Source: Pseudomonas nabeulensis | Lineage (GTDB): Bacteria; Pseudomonadota; Gammaproteobacteria; Pseudomonadales; Pseudomonadaceae | Direction of reading: 5' to 3' | DNA: 64,000 bases | Assembly: GCF_004682045.1 (NCBI RefSeq) | Contig: NZ_QUZT01000034.1 | Span: forward strand, 1-64,000 | Shown here: in pieces, positions 36,314 through 44,845 of the stretch | Numbering within the stretch: the stretch's first letter is position 1 | How the letters are laid out: each line of letters begins with the position of its first letter | The notes under the pieces: generated by a model | Seen by the model: the letters and a program-made list of their open reading frames with translations, nothing else | What the model was told of the DNA's origin: nothing | Database searches by the model: none | Program-made: the position numbers and the translations under genes

Positions 36314-37297
36314 ATGAAACTGAAAAACACCTTGGGCTTGGCCATTGGTTCTCTTATTGCCGCTACTTCTTTCGGCGTTCTGGCACAAGGCCAAGGCGCA
36401 GTTGAAGGCGAGCTGTTCTACAAGAAGCAGTACAACGATAGCGTCAAGCACATCGAAGACGGCTTCAACCCAGGCGCTCGCATTGGTTACTTCCTGACCG
36501 ACGACCTGTCGCTGAACCTGTCCTACGACAAAACCAACCACACCCGTTCGAACGACGGTACTGGTAACCAGAAGATCAAAGGTGACACTGGCAGCCTGAC
36601 TGCTCAGTACCACTTCGGTCAGGCTGGCGTTGACAGCCTGCGTCCATACGTAGAAGGCGGTTTCGGTCACCAGAGCCGCACCAACGTGCTGGCTGACGGC
36701 CACAGCGGTCGCGATCAGACCACTCAAGCTATCGTAGGTACCGGTGTTAAGTACTACTTCACCAACAACCTGTACGCTCGTGCCGGTGTTGAAGCTGACT
36801 ACGGTCTGGACAACGGCAAGTGGGACTACTCCGCACTGGTCGGCCTGGGTGTGAACTTCGGCGGTAACGCTGGCGCAGTTGCTCCAGCTCCTACCCCAGC
36901 ACCAGCTCCAGAGCCAACTCCAGAGCCAGAAGCTCCAGTTGCTCAGGTTGTTCGTGTTGAGCTGGACGTTAAGTTCGACTTCGACAAGTCCGTTGTTAAG
37001 CCTAACAGCTACGGCGACGTGAAAAACCTGGCCGACTTCATGAAGCAGTACCCACAAACCACCACCGTGGTTGAAGGTCACACTGACTCCATCGGTCCAG
37101 ACGCTTACAACCAGAAGCTGTCCCAGCGTCGTGCTGACGCGGTCAAGCAAGTTCTGGTCAAAGACGGTATCGACGCTAGCCGCGTTAGCTCGGTTGGCTA
37201 CGGTGAGTCCCGTCCAGTTGCCGACAACGCAACTGAAGCAGGCCGTGCTGTTAACCGTCGCGTAGAAGCCTCGGTTGAAGCTCAAGCTGCTCAGTAA
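36314..37297 (+). CDS. oprF: Major outer membrane porin OprF
   Basis: OprF links the outer membrane to peptidoglycan and forms a slow general porin. The 327-residue precursor has a signal peptide ending in FGVLAQG, an eight-stranded N-terminal barrel (about 25-185), a Pro/Ala/Glu hinge (APAPTPAPAPEPTPEPEAP), and an OmpA-like peptidoglycan-binding domain with VEGHTDSIG and LSQRRADAV. It contains no cysteine, unlike P. aeruginosa OprF, which has four. Codon choice is shifted to T-ending codons (GCT, GTT, GGT), as expected for a very highly expressed gene. A bidirectional terminator follows. Confidence 0.97.
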   Translation: MKLKNTLGLAIGSLIAATSFGVLAQGQGAVEGELFYKKQYNDSVKHIEDGFNPGARIGYFLTDDLSLNLSYDKTNHTRSNDGTGNQKIKGDTGSLTAQYHFGQAGVDSLRPYVEGGFGHQSRTNVLADGHSGRDQTTQAIVGTGVKYYFTNNLYARAGVEADYGLDNGKWDYSALVGLGVNFGGNAGAVAPAPTPAPAPEPTPEPEAPVAQVVRVELDVKFDFDKSVVKPNSYGDVKNLADFMKQYPQTTTVVEGHTDSIGPDAYNQKLSQRRADAVKQVLVKDGIDASRVSSVGYGESRPVADNATEAGRAVNRRVEASVEAQAAQ

Positions 37298-37311
37298 TTA
37301 CTGAGTAGTCG

Positions 37312-37342
37312 AAAAAAGCCCGGCTCAGGCCGGGCTTTTTTT
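37312..37342. terminator. Bidirectional terminator between oprF and cobA
   Basis: AAAAAA, the arms GCCCGGC and GCCGGGC around the loop TCAG, then seven T. The flanking A- and T-runs let it work for both oprF (+) and cobA (-). Confidence 0.9.
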
Positions 37343-37357
37343 CGCCTGGGATTTGCC

Positions 37358-38101
37358 TCAGGCGCTGGCCGCTGCTGCAACCCACGCTGCTTGGGCGGCA
37401 CCCACCACATTGCCGATAACCAGGATTGCCGGACTCTTAAGGGCGAATACCTGAGCGTCCTCATGCATGCGCGACAGCTCACTGCGACACTCGCGCTGCT
37501 GCGGGAGCGAGGCATTTTCGATCATCGCCACCGGCATGTCCGCAGCCATACCCCCCTCCAGCAATTGCTGGCGAATCTCTTCGAGCTTCGCAACGCCCAT
37601 ATAAACCACCAGCGTTGTCCCGCCCTCGGCCAATGCACGCCAGTTCAAGCGACTGTCGTCCTGTGTGTGCGCCGTGACCAGCGTCACGCCACGGCTGACA
37701 CCCCGCAAGGTCAGTGGAATAGCGCAATTGGTTGCTCCAGCCAGTCCTGCGGTAATGCCATTGACCAACTCCACTTCGATCCCGTGTTCGCGCAGCCGCA
37801 CGGCTTCTTCGCCGCCCCGGCCAAAAATGCATGGGTCACCGCCTTTGAGCCGCACCACGCATTTACCCTGCCGTGCATAACGCAGCATCAAACGATGGAT
37901 AAAGTCCTGCGGCGTCGAGCGGCAACCACCGCGCTTACCCACCGTGATCACCCGTGCTTCGCTGCAGTGTTCCAGCACTGCCGGGTTGACCAGGTCATCA
38001 ATCAGCACCACATCGGCTTCATTCAGGGCTCGCACAGCCTTAAGCGTCAACAACTCCGGGTCACCAGGGCCCGCGCCCACCAACCAGACCTTTGCGTTCA
38101 T
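37358..38101 (-). CDS. cobA: Uroporphyrinogen-III C-methyltransferase
   Basis: The enzyme methylates uroporphyrinogen III at C2 and C7 with SAM to give precorrin-2, the precursor of siroheme and cobalamin. The 247-residue protein has the family motifs VGAGPGDPELLTLKA, VRLKGGDPCIFGRGGEE and PLTLRGVSRGVT. It has no CysG oxidase/ferrochelatase part. Siroheme is needed by nitrite and sulfite reductases, which explains the usual link with nas genes. Confidence 0.94.
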   Translation of the reverse strand: MNAKVWLVGAGPGDPELLTLKAVRALNEADVVLIDDLVNPAVLEHCSEARVITVGKRGGCRSTPQDFIHRLMLRYARQGKCVVRLKGGDPCIFGRGGEEAVRLREHGIEVELVNGITAGLAGATNCAIPLTLRGVSRGVTLVTAHTQDDSRLNWRALAEGGTTLVVYMGVAKLEEIRQQLLEGGMAADMPVAMIENASLPQQRECRSELSRMHEDAQVFALKSPAILVIGNVVGAAQAAWVAAAASA

Positions 38102-38126
38102 GTGTTTTCCTCGTCCAGGGATGACG

Positions 38127-39797
38127 TCAGTGGTGAAAAAGTGAGTAGAGCAACACCAGATTGATCAGCAGCGAGACCAGTCCAAGGGTGCGCCAGACTT
38201 TCAACGGCTCGCGCTCCAGCAAAGGCCTTGGGCGGATGTTCAATTCCTGTCGGTCAGCCTGTTCCAATACCCGCAACCACTCTTCGGCGGTTTCAAAACG
38301 ATGTTCAGGTTGTGCCGCCACACCCCGTTCCAGACAACGGGGCAACCAGTCCGGCAAGTCAGGGCGATAGCGATTGGCGCTGACAGGTTGGGTAAACCTT
38401 GGCCGTTGGAAGGCTTCGATCTCGCCGTAGGGGTAATGCCCTGTCAGCAGGTAATAAAGCGTTACGCCGACGCTGAATAGATCCTGTTGAGGCGTAGGAC
38501 GATCACCCTTGAACCCCTCGGGGGCGATAAAACTCGGGGTGCCTGGTAGCGTGTGTGCGCCGTCTTCCGAAAGTCCAGGGCAATACGCCAGGCCGAAATC
38601 CAGCACACGCAGTTCGCCGTCGTCCCCGAGCAGCAGGTTTTCCGGCTTGATATCACGATGCAGGATCTGCCGCCGATGCAGCATGCCCACCGCCCGCAAT
38701 AAGCGCTCGGCAATCGACTGCCATTGCGCCAGGGGCAGCGGACCTTGTTGCTGGAACAGTTCGGCCAGGGTTTTTCCGGGATATTCGCGCATCACGTAGT
38801 ACAAATGCTGACGCCCGCTGGCGGCGTGGACTTCAGGAAACGCCCGCCCGGCAACCCGCCGCAGAAACCATTCCTCCGACAGCAAGGCCTGGCCTGCGTC
38901 GTGGTCATCATCGTGATGCAATGGCAGGGTTTTCAGCAGCCAGGGTTGCTGCTGGGCATCGCGCACCCGATATAGCAACGACTGCCTGCTTTGGGCCAAA
39001 ACCGTTTCAACCTGCCAACCTTCAAACGACTGGCCGGGCTTCAGGGGCGGCGGCAGTGGCCATTGCTGCAACTGCACCAGCGCATCGCCGAGGGTCGCCG
39101 CGCCAAGGCTTTCGACACGCACCAGCAGGGCGCTGGCGTTGTCCTGGCTCCCTGCCAGATGTGCGGCATTCACCAGGGTAGCGACCGCCAAATCCAGGTC
39201 GGTTTGTTCCCGCAGGATCGCCTTGATGCTGTGCTCGCCCAGTGTTGCCCACACCCCATCGCTAAGCAGCAGGAAGCATTCGCCCGCGCGCAGCTCGCCA
39301 TCCAGAAAGTCCACAACCAGGTGTTGATCCAATCCGAGGGCACGCTTGAGCACATGCTGCATGCCCGGTTGCTCCCACACATGATCCTCGCTGATGCGCT
39401 GCAATTCGCCATCCAGCCAGCGATACGCCCGGCAATCACCGACATGTGCCAGGGTGAAACGCTGGCCGCGAAACACCAGGGCACTGAGGGTGGTGAGCAA
39501 TGGCTGGCCACCGCCATTGGCCTGCAACCAGCGATTCTGCGCCAACAGCAAACGCTCCAAGGCCTGGGCCACGCCCCAGGTTTGCGGCGTGGCGTAGTAG
39601 TCCAGCGCCAGGGCCTGCAAGGTCGAGCGCGCCGCCAGGCCACCGTCGGCGCATTGGCTGACGCCGTCGGCCATGGCGCACAGGTAGCCTTTGCTCGCGG
39701 CCAGTTCGGCCACGGGGGTCACCACGCGCACGGCATCCTGGTTTTCCGCGCGCGGGCCGATCGCGCTGGCGTGGGCGATGCTCAGTTGCAGGCTCAT
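38127..39797 (-). CDS. Bifunctional PP2C phosphatase / Ser-Thr protein kinase, nas-linked
   Basis: The 556-residue protein starts with a PP2C-type phosphatase domain (1-230) with metal-binding aspartates in MADGV (Asp44), LSDGV (Asp180) and SQDNAS (Asp219). A kinase domain follows (about 260-520) with HRDIKPENLL (from 380) and LDFGLAY (Asp400). A membrane helix ends the protein (LVSLLINLVLLYSLF). The kinase lysine is probably Lys289 in PWLLKTLPL. The start at 39797 overlaps the nasA stop. I recall a similar protein in the nas cluster of PAO1. Its target is unknown. Confidence 0.9.
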   Translation of the reverse strand: MSLQLSIAHASAIGPRAENQDAVRVVTPVAELAASKGYLCAMADGVSQCADGGLAARSTLQALALDYYATPQTWGVAQALERLLLAQNRWLQANGGGQPLLTTLSALVFRGQRFTLAHVGDCRAYRWLDGELQRISEDHVWEQPGMQHVLKRALGLDQHLVVDFLDGELRAGECFLLLSDGVWATLGEHSIKAILREQTDLDLAVATLVNAAHLAGSQDNASALLVRVESLGAATLGDALVQLQQWPLPPPLKPGQSFEGWQVETVLAQSRQSLLYRVRDAQQQPWLLKTLPLHHDDDHDAGQALLSEEWFLRRVAGRAFPEVHAASGRQHLYYVMREYPGKTLAELFQQQGPLPLAQWQSIAERLLRAVGMLHRRQILHRDIKPENLLLGDDGELRVLDFGLAYCPGLSEDGAHTLPGTPSFIAPEGFKGDRPTPQQDLFSVGVTLYYLLTGHYPYGEIEAFQRPRFTQPVSANRYRPDLPDWLPRCLERGVAAQPEHRFETAEEWLRVLEQADRQELNIRPRPLLEREPLKVWRTLGLVSLLINLVLLYSLFHH

Positions 39798-41008
39798 CAG
39801 ACCCGCGCAGCCGTCACGGCAGCCGAGCCCCAAGTGGTTCTCCAGCGACGCTTGACGCCATGCAGGCCGAACCAGGCCAGCACACCCAGGCTTGCGAACA
39901 GCCACAGGGCCATCTGATAGCTGCCAGTGCTTTGTTTGATGGCGCCCATGCCCGCCGCCAGCGCGAAACCTCCGATACCGCCGGCCATGCCGATCAGCCC
40001 GGTCATCACGCCGATTTCGCGACGGAAACGTTGCGGCACCAGTTGGAACACCGCACCGTTTCCTGCACCAAGGCCAAGCATGGTGCAGACGAAAAGCGCC
40101 AATGCCGCGTAGGAGCTTGGCAGGTTGAAACCGACTGCTGCGATACAGATCGCCGCCACGCTGTACATGCCCAGCAGGGTACGAATCCCGCCGAACCGAT
40201 CCGCCAGGGCGCCGCCCAGTGGCCGCATCAAGCTGCCGCCGAACACGCAGGCGGCGGTGTAGTAGCCGGCAGTCACCGGGCTCAGGCCGTATTGGTCGTT
40301 GAAATAGCCGGGCAGGGCGCTGGCCAGGCCAATGAAACCGCCAAAGGTCACGCTGTAGAAAAACATAAACCACCAGCTATCGCGGTCACCCAGGGCCTTG
40401 AAGTAGTCGGCCATGGATTTGGCTTTTGGCCGTTCAGGGGCATTGCGCGCCAGCCAGGCAAAGACAATCAGGGTCAGCACCAAGGGAATCAACGCAAAGC
40501 CAAATACGTTGCTCCAACCAAATGCAGCGGCCAGTACAGGTGCCAGCAGCGCAGCGAACACCGTGCCCGAGTTGCCTGCGCCGGCGATGCCCATGGCCTT
40601 GCCCTGGTGTTCCGCTGGGTACCATTGGGAAGCGAGCGGCAATGCCACAGCAAACGATGCGCCAGCCATGCCGAGGAATACCCCCAGCAGCAACGCCTGT
40701 TCGTAACTGTGGATACCGAGTTTCCAGGCGCCAAACAAGGCGGCAATCACGATCACTTGGCCGATCAGCCCGGCCGTTTTGGGCGACAGCTTGTCCGCCA
40801 GCATGCCCATTAAAAAGCGCAGCACCGCACCCGCCAGGATCGGTGTGGCGACCACCAGGCCACGTTGTTGGGTGGTCAGGTGCAGGTCGGCGGCAATCTG
40901 CACCGCCAGTGGGCCCAGCAGGTACCAGACCATGAAGCTCAGGTCGAAATACAGGAACGCGGCAAACAGGGTCGGGGTGTGCCCGGATTTCCAGAAGCTT
41001 GATTTCAT
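39797..41008 (-). CDS. nasA: Nitrate/nitrite MFS transporter
   Basis: This 403-residue protein is a NarK/NasA-type major facilitator with about twelve helices. It starts MKSSFWKSGHTPTLFAAFLYF and contains LGLGAGNGAVFQLVPQRFRRE, close to the NNP family signature, and VVATPILAGAVLRFLMG. It imports nitrate for assimilation. It lies downstream of nasS-nasT and is preceded by an ANTAR antitermination leader. The ATG at 41008 gives the family length. Confidence 0.93.
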   Translation of the reverse strand: MKSSFWKSGHTPTLFAAFLYFDLSFMVWYLLGPLAVQIAADLHLTTQQRGLVVATPILAGAVLRFLMGMLADKLSPKTAGLIGQVIVIAALFGAWKLGIHSYEQALLLGVFLGMAGASFAVALPLASQWYPAEHQGKAMGIAGAGNSGTVFAALLAPVLAAAFGWSNVFGFALIPLVLTLIVFAWLARNAPERPKAKSMADYFKALGDRDSWWFMFFYSVTFGGFIGLASALPGYFNDQYGLSPVTAGYYTAACVFGGSLMRPLGGALADRFGGIRTLLGMYSVAAICIAAVGFNLPSSYAALALFVCTMLGLGAGNGAVFQLVPQRFRREIGVMTGLIGMAGGIGGFALAAGMGAIKQSTGSYQMALWLFASLGVLAWFGLHGVKRRWRTTWGSAAVTAARV

Positions 41009-41051
41009 CACGCACCTCAACGGTTGGGAGTCTTGCAAGAAGGCCAAAACG

Positions 41052-41099
41052 AAAAAACGCCGCCACCGGGTTCGCGAGAGCAAACCGGATGTGCGACGT
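41052..41099 (-). terminator. Intrinsic terminator in the nasA leader
   Basis: On the minus strand, CGTCGCACATCCGGTTT pairs with AACCCGGTGGCGGCG with some mismatches, around a GC-rich loop, followed by TTTTTT. It overlaps the P2 hairpin and lies about 45 bases before the nasA ATG. Confidence 0.75.
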
Positions 41100-41134
41100 C
41101 TTTGTCGGGAAGGGGGCAACCGCCGTTGGTTACC
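41052..41134 (-). promoter_or_regulatory. NasT-responsive ANTAR antitermination leader of nasA
   Basis: Read on the minus strand, the leader has hairpin P1 (41115-41134, arms GGTAACC/GGTTGCC, hexaloop AACGGC). Seven bases later comes P2 (41094-41107, arms CGAC/GTCG, hexaloop AAAGAC). Both loops have A at position 1 and G at position 4, the ANTAR-RNA signature. The 3' part of P2 is shared with the 5' arm of a terminator (about 41058-41099) that ends in six U. Binding of NasT to P1-P2 would prevent the terminator. Confidence 0.85.
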
Positions 41135-41166
41135 TGTGAATATCCTTTAGCAAGAGCTGAGCCATA

Positions 41167-41742
41167 TCAGCTGAGCAATTCGCTCATAGCGATAATCTGC
41201 TCCGCCACCTGAATCAATTTCTGTTGGCGGCTCATGGCCTGACGGCGCATCAGGGTGTAGGCCTCTTCCTCATTGCAGTGCTTCATTTTCATCAACAAGC
41301 CCTTGGCCAGTTCGATGCGTTTGCGTTCTAGCAGTTGCTGGTCTCGTGCCTGCAGTTGAGCGCGCAAGGCCTGGTCACTTTCGAAACGGGCCATGGCCAC
41401 GTCCAGAATCGGTTGCAGGCGCTGGGCCTGGATGCCTTCGACGATGTACGCGCTGACGCCGGACTTGATGGCCTGGCGCATCACATTCGGGTCGTGTTCA
41501 TCGGTGAACATCACAATGGGGCGGGGCTGATCGCGGCTGACCAACACCACTTGCTCCATGACATCGCGGCCCGGTGACTCGGTATCGATCAGGATCACAT
41601 CCGGGCGCACCGTTTCGACGCGTGCGGGCAGGTCGATGATCAGACCGGACTCATCGATCACCTCGAAACCGGCTTCGATCAGGGCGGACCGGAGGCGGCC
41701 GACCTTGCGTGGGGTGTCGTTGATCAACAGGATTCGCAGCAT
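41167..41742 (-). CDS. nasT: Nitrate-responsive antiterminator NasT (ANTAR)
   Basis: NasT has a response-regulator-like receiver domain (LLINDTPRKVGRLRS) and a C-terminal ANTAR RNA-binding domain (about 130-190, RIELAKGLLMKMKHCNEEEAYTLMRRQAM). The protein has 191 residues. NasS holds it inactive until nitrate or nitrite binds NasS. Freed NasT then prevents termination in the nas leader. The ATG at 41742 follows AGGAGCCCGGAT, 13 bases after the nasS stop. Confidence 0.94.
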   Translation of the reverse strand: MLRILLINDTPRKVGRLRSALIEAGFEVIDESGLIIDLPARVETVRPDVILIDTESPGRDVMEQVVLVSRDQPRPIVMFTDEHDPNVMRQAIKSGVSAYIVEGIQAQRLQPILDVAMARFESDQALRAQLQARDQQLLERKRIELAKGLLMKMKHCNEEEAYTLMRRQAMSRQQKLIQVAEQIIAMSELLS

Positions 41743-41755
41743 ATCCGGGCTCCTG

Positions 41756-42982
41756 TCAGCGCAAGGCTTGATGGCTGGCGTACTCAGCCATGGCGTGCAA
41801 GCGGAAGCTACGGGCATAGCCAACCGGGTCGGAGCCGTCCCAGACCTTGCCGTCGATCAACTGGCTGCTGCGCATGTCGTTGGCACTGGTCATGACGCCG
41901 GTGGCCTCGGCCGCCTGACGATACAGCGCCAATTGCTGCACCTGGCGGGCGACGCCCAGATAGTCCGGGTCTTCACGCAGCAGGCCCCAACGGCGGAACT
42001 GGGTCATGAACCACATCCCATCGGAGAGGTAGGGCAGGTTAACTTCACCCTCGGCAAAAAACCGCAGCGCGTGGGGGTCTTGCCATTGGTTGCCCAGGCC
42101 GTCGTCATAAGCACCGAGCAAACGCGGTTCGATGCAGTCCAGCGGGGCATCGAGGTATTCGCGGCTGCTGAGCAATTGCGCGGTGGAACGTCGGTTCTCG
42201 GTGCTTTCTTCTATAAAGCGGCTGGCTTCCAGGATCGCCATCACCAGGACACGAGCGGTGTTTGGGTATTGATCGACAAAGGCCTGGGTACAGCCCAGCA
42301 CTTTTTCCGGATGGTTGGGCCAGATTGCCTGGGTCGTTGCCAGGGTGAAGCCTTGGTTCTGCTTGACGGCGCTCGCGCACCAGGGCTCGCCGACGCAAAA
42401 GCCATCGATACGGTTGGCTTGCAGGTGCGCAACCATTTGCGGTGGTGGCACCACCACGCTGTCCACATCCTGCAATGGGTGGATACCTTGGCTCGCCAGC
42501 CAGTAATACAGCCACATGGCGTGAGTGCCGGTAGGAAAGGTCTGGGCGAACGTCAGTTTTGTTCGGCTTTGGTGCACGTGGCGGTCCAGTGCCTCAGGAG
42601 TGATCACGCCCTGCTGTTGCAGGCCATGGGACAGGTTGATGCTTTGGCCGTTCTGGTTCAGTCCCATCAACACCGTCATGTCGATAGGGGCGACGCCGCC
42701 GATGCCAAGGTGCACCGCATAGATCAGCCCATACAGGCTGTGGGCCGCGTCCAGTTCGCCACTGGCCAGTTTGTCGCGCAGGGTGGCCCATGAGGACTGG
42801 CGCTTGAGGTTCAGGGTCAAGCCATAGGGCTGGGCGAAACCTTGAGTGGCGGCCACTACCACTGAAGCGCAATCGGTCAAGGCCATGAAACCCAGGTCGA
42901 GGCTGCTTTTCTCCGGGGCATCACTGCCGTTGACCCAGGCAAGTGGGTCATTAATCGGGCTGTTGCCTACCGAATCGTTCAT
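41756..42982 (-). CDS. nasS: Nitrate sensor NasS
   Basis: The 408-residue protein resembles the periplasmic NrtA nitrate-binding protein but lacks a signal peptide, as expected for the cytoplasmic sensor NasS. It begins MNDSVGNSPINDPLAW and contains DLGFMALTDCASVVVAAT and GVAPIDMTVLMGLNQNG. It binds NasT and releases it in response to nitrate. The ATG at 42982 is preferred to the TTG just before it. It is the first gene of nasS-nasT-nasA-kinase. Confidence 0.93.
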   Translation of the reverse strand: MNDSVGNSPINDPLAWVNGSDAPEKSSLDLGFMALTDCASVVVAATQGFAQPYGLTLNLKRQSSWATLRDKLASGELDAAHSLYGLIYAVHLGIGGVAPIDMTVLMGLNQNGQSINLSHGLQQQGVITPEALDRHVHQSRTKLTFAQTFPTGTHAMWLYYWLASQGIHPLQDVDSVVVPPPQMVAHLQANRIDGFCVGEPWCASAVKQNQGFTLATTQAIWPNHPEKVLGCTQAFVDQYPNTARVLVMAILEASRFIEESTENRRSTAQLLSSREYLDAPLDCIEPRLLGAYDDGLGNQWQDPHALRFFAEGEVNLPYLSDGMWFMTQFRRWGLLREDPDYLGVARQVQQLALYRQAAEATGVMTSANDMRSSQLIDGKVWDGSDPVGYARSFRLHAMAEYASHQALR

Positions 42983-43110
42983 CAATACCTACCTTTTCGT
43001 TCAAAAAAAAGCGCCGTTTCCTCAGATGGCGATGCAAGCCATTGTGGGTAACGACGCCTTTGTCTGTAGGTCCGCTCCGTCGTTGGCGCGTGCCCTTGTA
43101 GGGAGATCGT

Positions 43111-43126
43111 AGCAAGGCACATGCCA
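43111..43126 (-). promoter_or_regulatory. Probable sigma-54 promoter of nasS
   Basis: The minus strand reads TGGCAT-GTGCC-TTGCT, which matches the -24/-12 consensus TGGCAC-N5-TTGCA with exact spacing. It lies about 130 bases before the nasS start. Control by RpoN and NtrC fits a nitrogen-assimilation operon. Confidence 0.6.
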
Positions 43127-43230
43127 TGGATGGGCACGCGACTGCCGCCGTCAACTTTCCATCAAGATTGAAAGCGAACAGCCTCTCAGTATGACCGCTT
43201 CTCTTTGCCAGGCTGCCCAGGAAACCCACG

Positions 43231-44679
43231 GTGTACGCTGAATTCCCCGCTACGATCTGCCGTTTTTGGCTGCTGTGCCTCGCGCTGCTGCTGGGAGGCG
43301 CGCCTGCCTGGGGTGAGATTTATCAAGCGCAGGACGAAAGTCTGCATACGGTCTTTACCGCCCTGTCGATTCCACTAGGGGTTCCCGTCGTGGTCAGCCG
43401 CTTGGTAGCACTCAAGCGATTTAGTGGGGGGGTGGATCTTGAGGCGCCACAACAAGCCCTGGAGGCCGTTATCTCGCAGCAGGACTTGATCGGATACAGC
43501 AACGGACAAGCGCTTTACGTCTATGACGCCAGCGAGGCAAAAAACTCGGCCGTGGCCTTGCATCATATTTCCGTCGACCGGTTTCGTGACCTCATGCGTC
43601 GCGCGGGGATCGATGAGTCGCGCTATCCCTTGCGTGAGGCCGGCGGGCAGACCTTCTACGTGTCAGGCCCGCCGAACTACGTCGACCAGGTGCTGCGCCT
43701 GGCACAACTGATGGACCGGCAGATGGCTGACCTGCGTGTGGGTAACCAGGCCTTTGGCGTGGTGCAGGTGCTCAATACCCATGTGGCGGACCGTCAATAC
43801 CGCATGGGCGGCGACCTGGTCACAGTGCCGGGGATGGCCTCGATGATTGAAACCCTGCTTGCCGCTGAGCGGCAGGGGCCGTTGGCCGACAGGAGCCTGG
43901 CGGTCATCGCGTACCCGGATACCAATAGCCTGTTGCTCAAGGGGCCGCCGGAGCAGGTGAAGTTCATTGAGCAACTGGTGGCGGAACTGGACCTGCCCAA
44001 GCGACCGGTCGAGGTCTCGCTGTGGAGGGTGGACGTGGAACGTGGTGATTTGAAAGCGCTTGGCCTGGAGTGGGACGAGGAGGCAAAGGCGTCGACGACG
44101 CGAATCATGGAACCGTTGGAGGATAGCCGCCTGATGATGCAAATCGCCGCGCTGGAGCGCCGTCGGCGGGCGAAGGTCATTGCGATGCCGGTGATGCTCA
44201 CCCAGGAGAATGTGCCGGCGGTGATCGAGGACAACCACACTTTTTATCTGCCCGGCCCCGAAGACGACTCCGTTGAATGGAAGCCTGTGGGTTACGGCGC
44301 ACAGGTCAGCGTGCTACCACGGTTGGCCGAGAGCAATCAGATCGAGATGTTGATCAATATCGAGGACGGTCGCCAAGTGACGGAGGCCGGTCGGCATGGA
44401 AAACCCACTGGCGTAGGTCGTGTGAGTCTCGGCAGCGTGGTGCGTGTACCTCAGGGCAAGCGGTTGTGGCTGGGGCCGTTCCAGCGGGAGGAGCGGGCGG
44501 GACGTTCTGCAACTCCGCGTGGCTCGCAAAAGGTTCGCTTGTTTGTCGTCCAGGCTCGGGCTGTGGGCGACGAATTGAAAACCGTGGCCGGCGGTATCGG
44601 GCCACCACCGCTGACTGCGGCGCAATACGAGCGTGTGCAACGCGCGTTCAGACGACCGGGTCACGCGGTTTCTCCGTGA
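43231..44679 (+). CDS. Type III secretion secretin (SctC/InvG-like), orphan and short
   Basis: The 482-residue protein has a signal peptide (LLCLALLLGGAPAWG), N0 and N1/N3 ring domains (about 30-250), and a secretin region with PVEVSLWRVDVERGDLKALGLEW and QIAALERRRRAKVIAMPVMLT. The latter is characteristic of T3SS secretins (InvG, MxiD, YscC). These are usually about 560-600 residues. Here the stretch between GLEW and the ALERRRRAKV helix is short, so part of the gate/barrel region appears to be missing. A GTG at 43231 is used. No other apparatus genes are nearby. A HilA-like regulator and an IagB-like gene follow. Confidence 0.82.
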   Translation: MYAEFPATICRFWLLCLALLLGGAPAWGEIYQAQDESLHTVFTALSIPLGVPVVVSRLVALKRFSGGVDLEAPQQALEAVISQQDLIGYSNGQALYVYDASEAKNSAVALHHISVDRFRDLMRRAGIDESRYPLREAGGQTFYVSGPPNYVDQVLRLAQLMDRQMADLRVGNQAFGVVQVLNTHVADRQYRMGGDLVTVPGMASMIETLLAAERQGPLADRSLAVIAYPDTNSLLLKGPPEQVKFIEQLVAELDLPKRPVEVSLWRVDVERGDLKALGLEWDEEAKASTTRIMEPLEDSRLMMQIAALERRRRAKVIAMPVMLTQENVPAVIEDNHTFYLPGPEDDSVEWKPVGYGAQVSVLPRLAESNQIEMLINIEDGRQVTEAGRHGKPTGVGRVSLGSVVRVPQGKRLWLGPFQREERAGRSATPRGSQKVRLFVVQARAVGDELKTVAGGIGPPPLTAAQYERVQRAFRRPGHAVSP

Positions 44680-44845
44680 TTAAGACGTTAAAGAAATATC
44701 CGACAGGGATGCGTGCAAACAAACAGGAGACACAGGCTTTCTCCTGGTGTGGGGAGCAGGGTGGTTTTTTATAGTCCTGCCGTTGGTGTGCGAACAGTAC
44801 TGGGAAGAAGAATTTCAATGTCGGTAGCCGGATGCAGAGGTGTGT

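Noticed and set aside
39798-40373. N-terminal extension of the PP2C/kinase protein into nasA
   Set aside because: The extra residues are an off-frame reading of nasA. The phosphatase domain starts at the ATG at 39797.
44277-44774. Additional open frame overlapping the end of the secretin gene
   Set aside because: It is rich in Arg, Gly and Ser, has no family resemblance, and is covered by the secretin frame.
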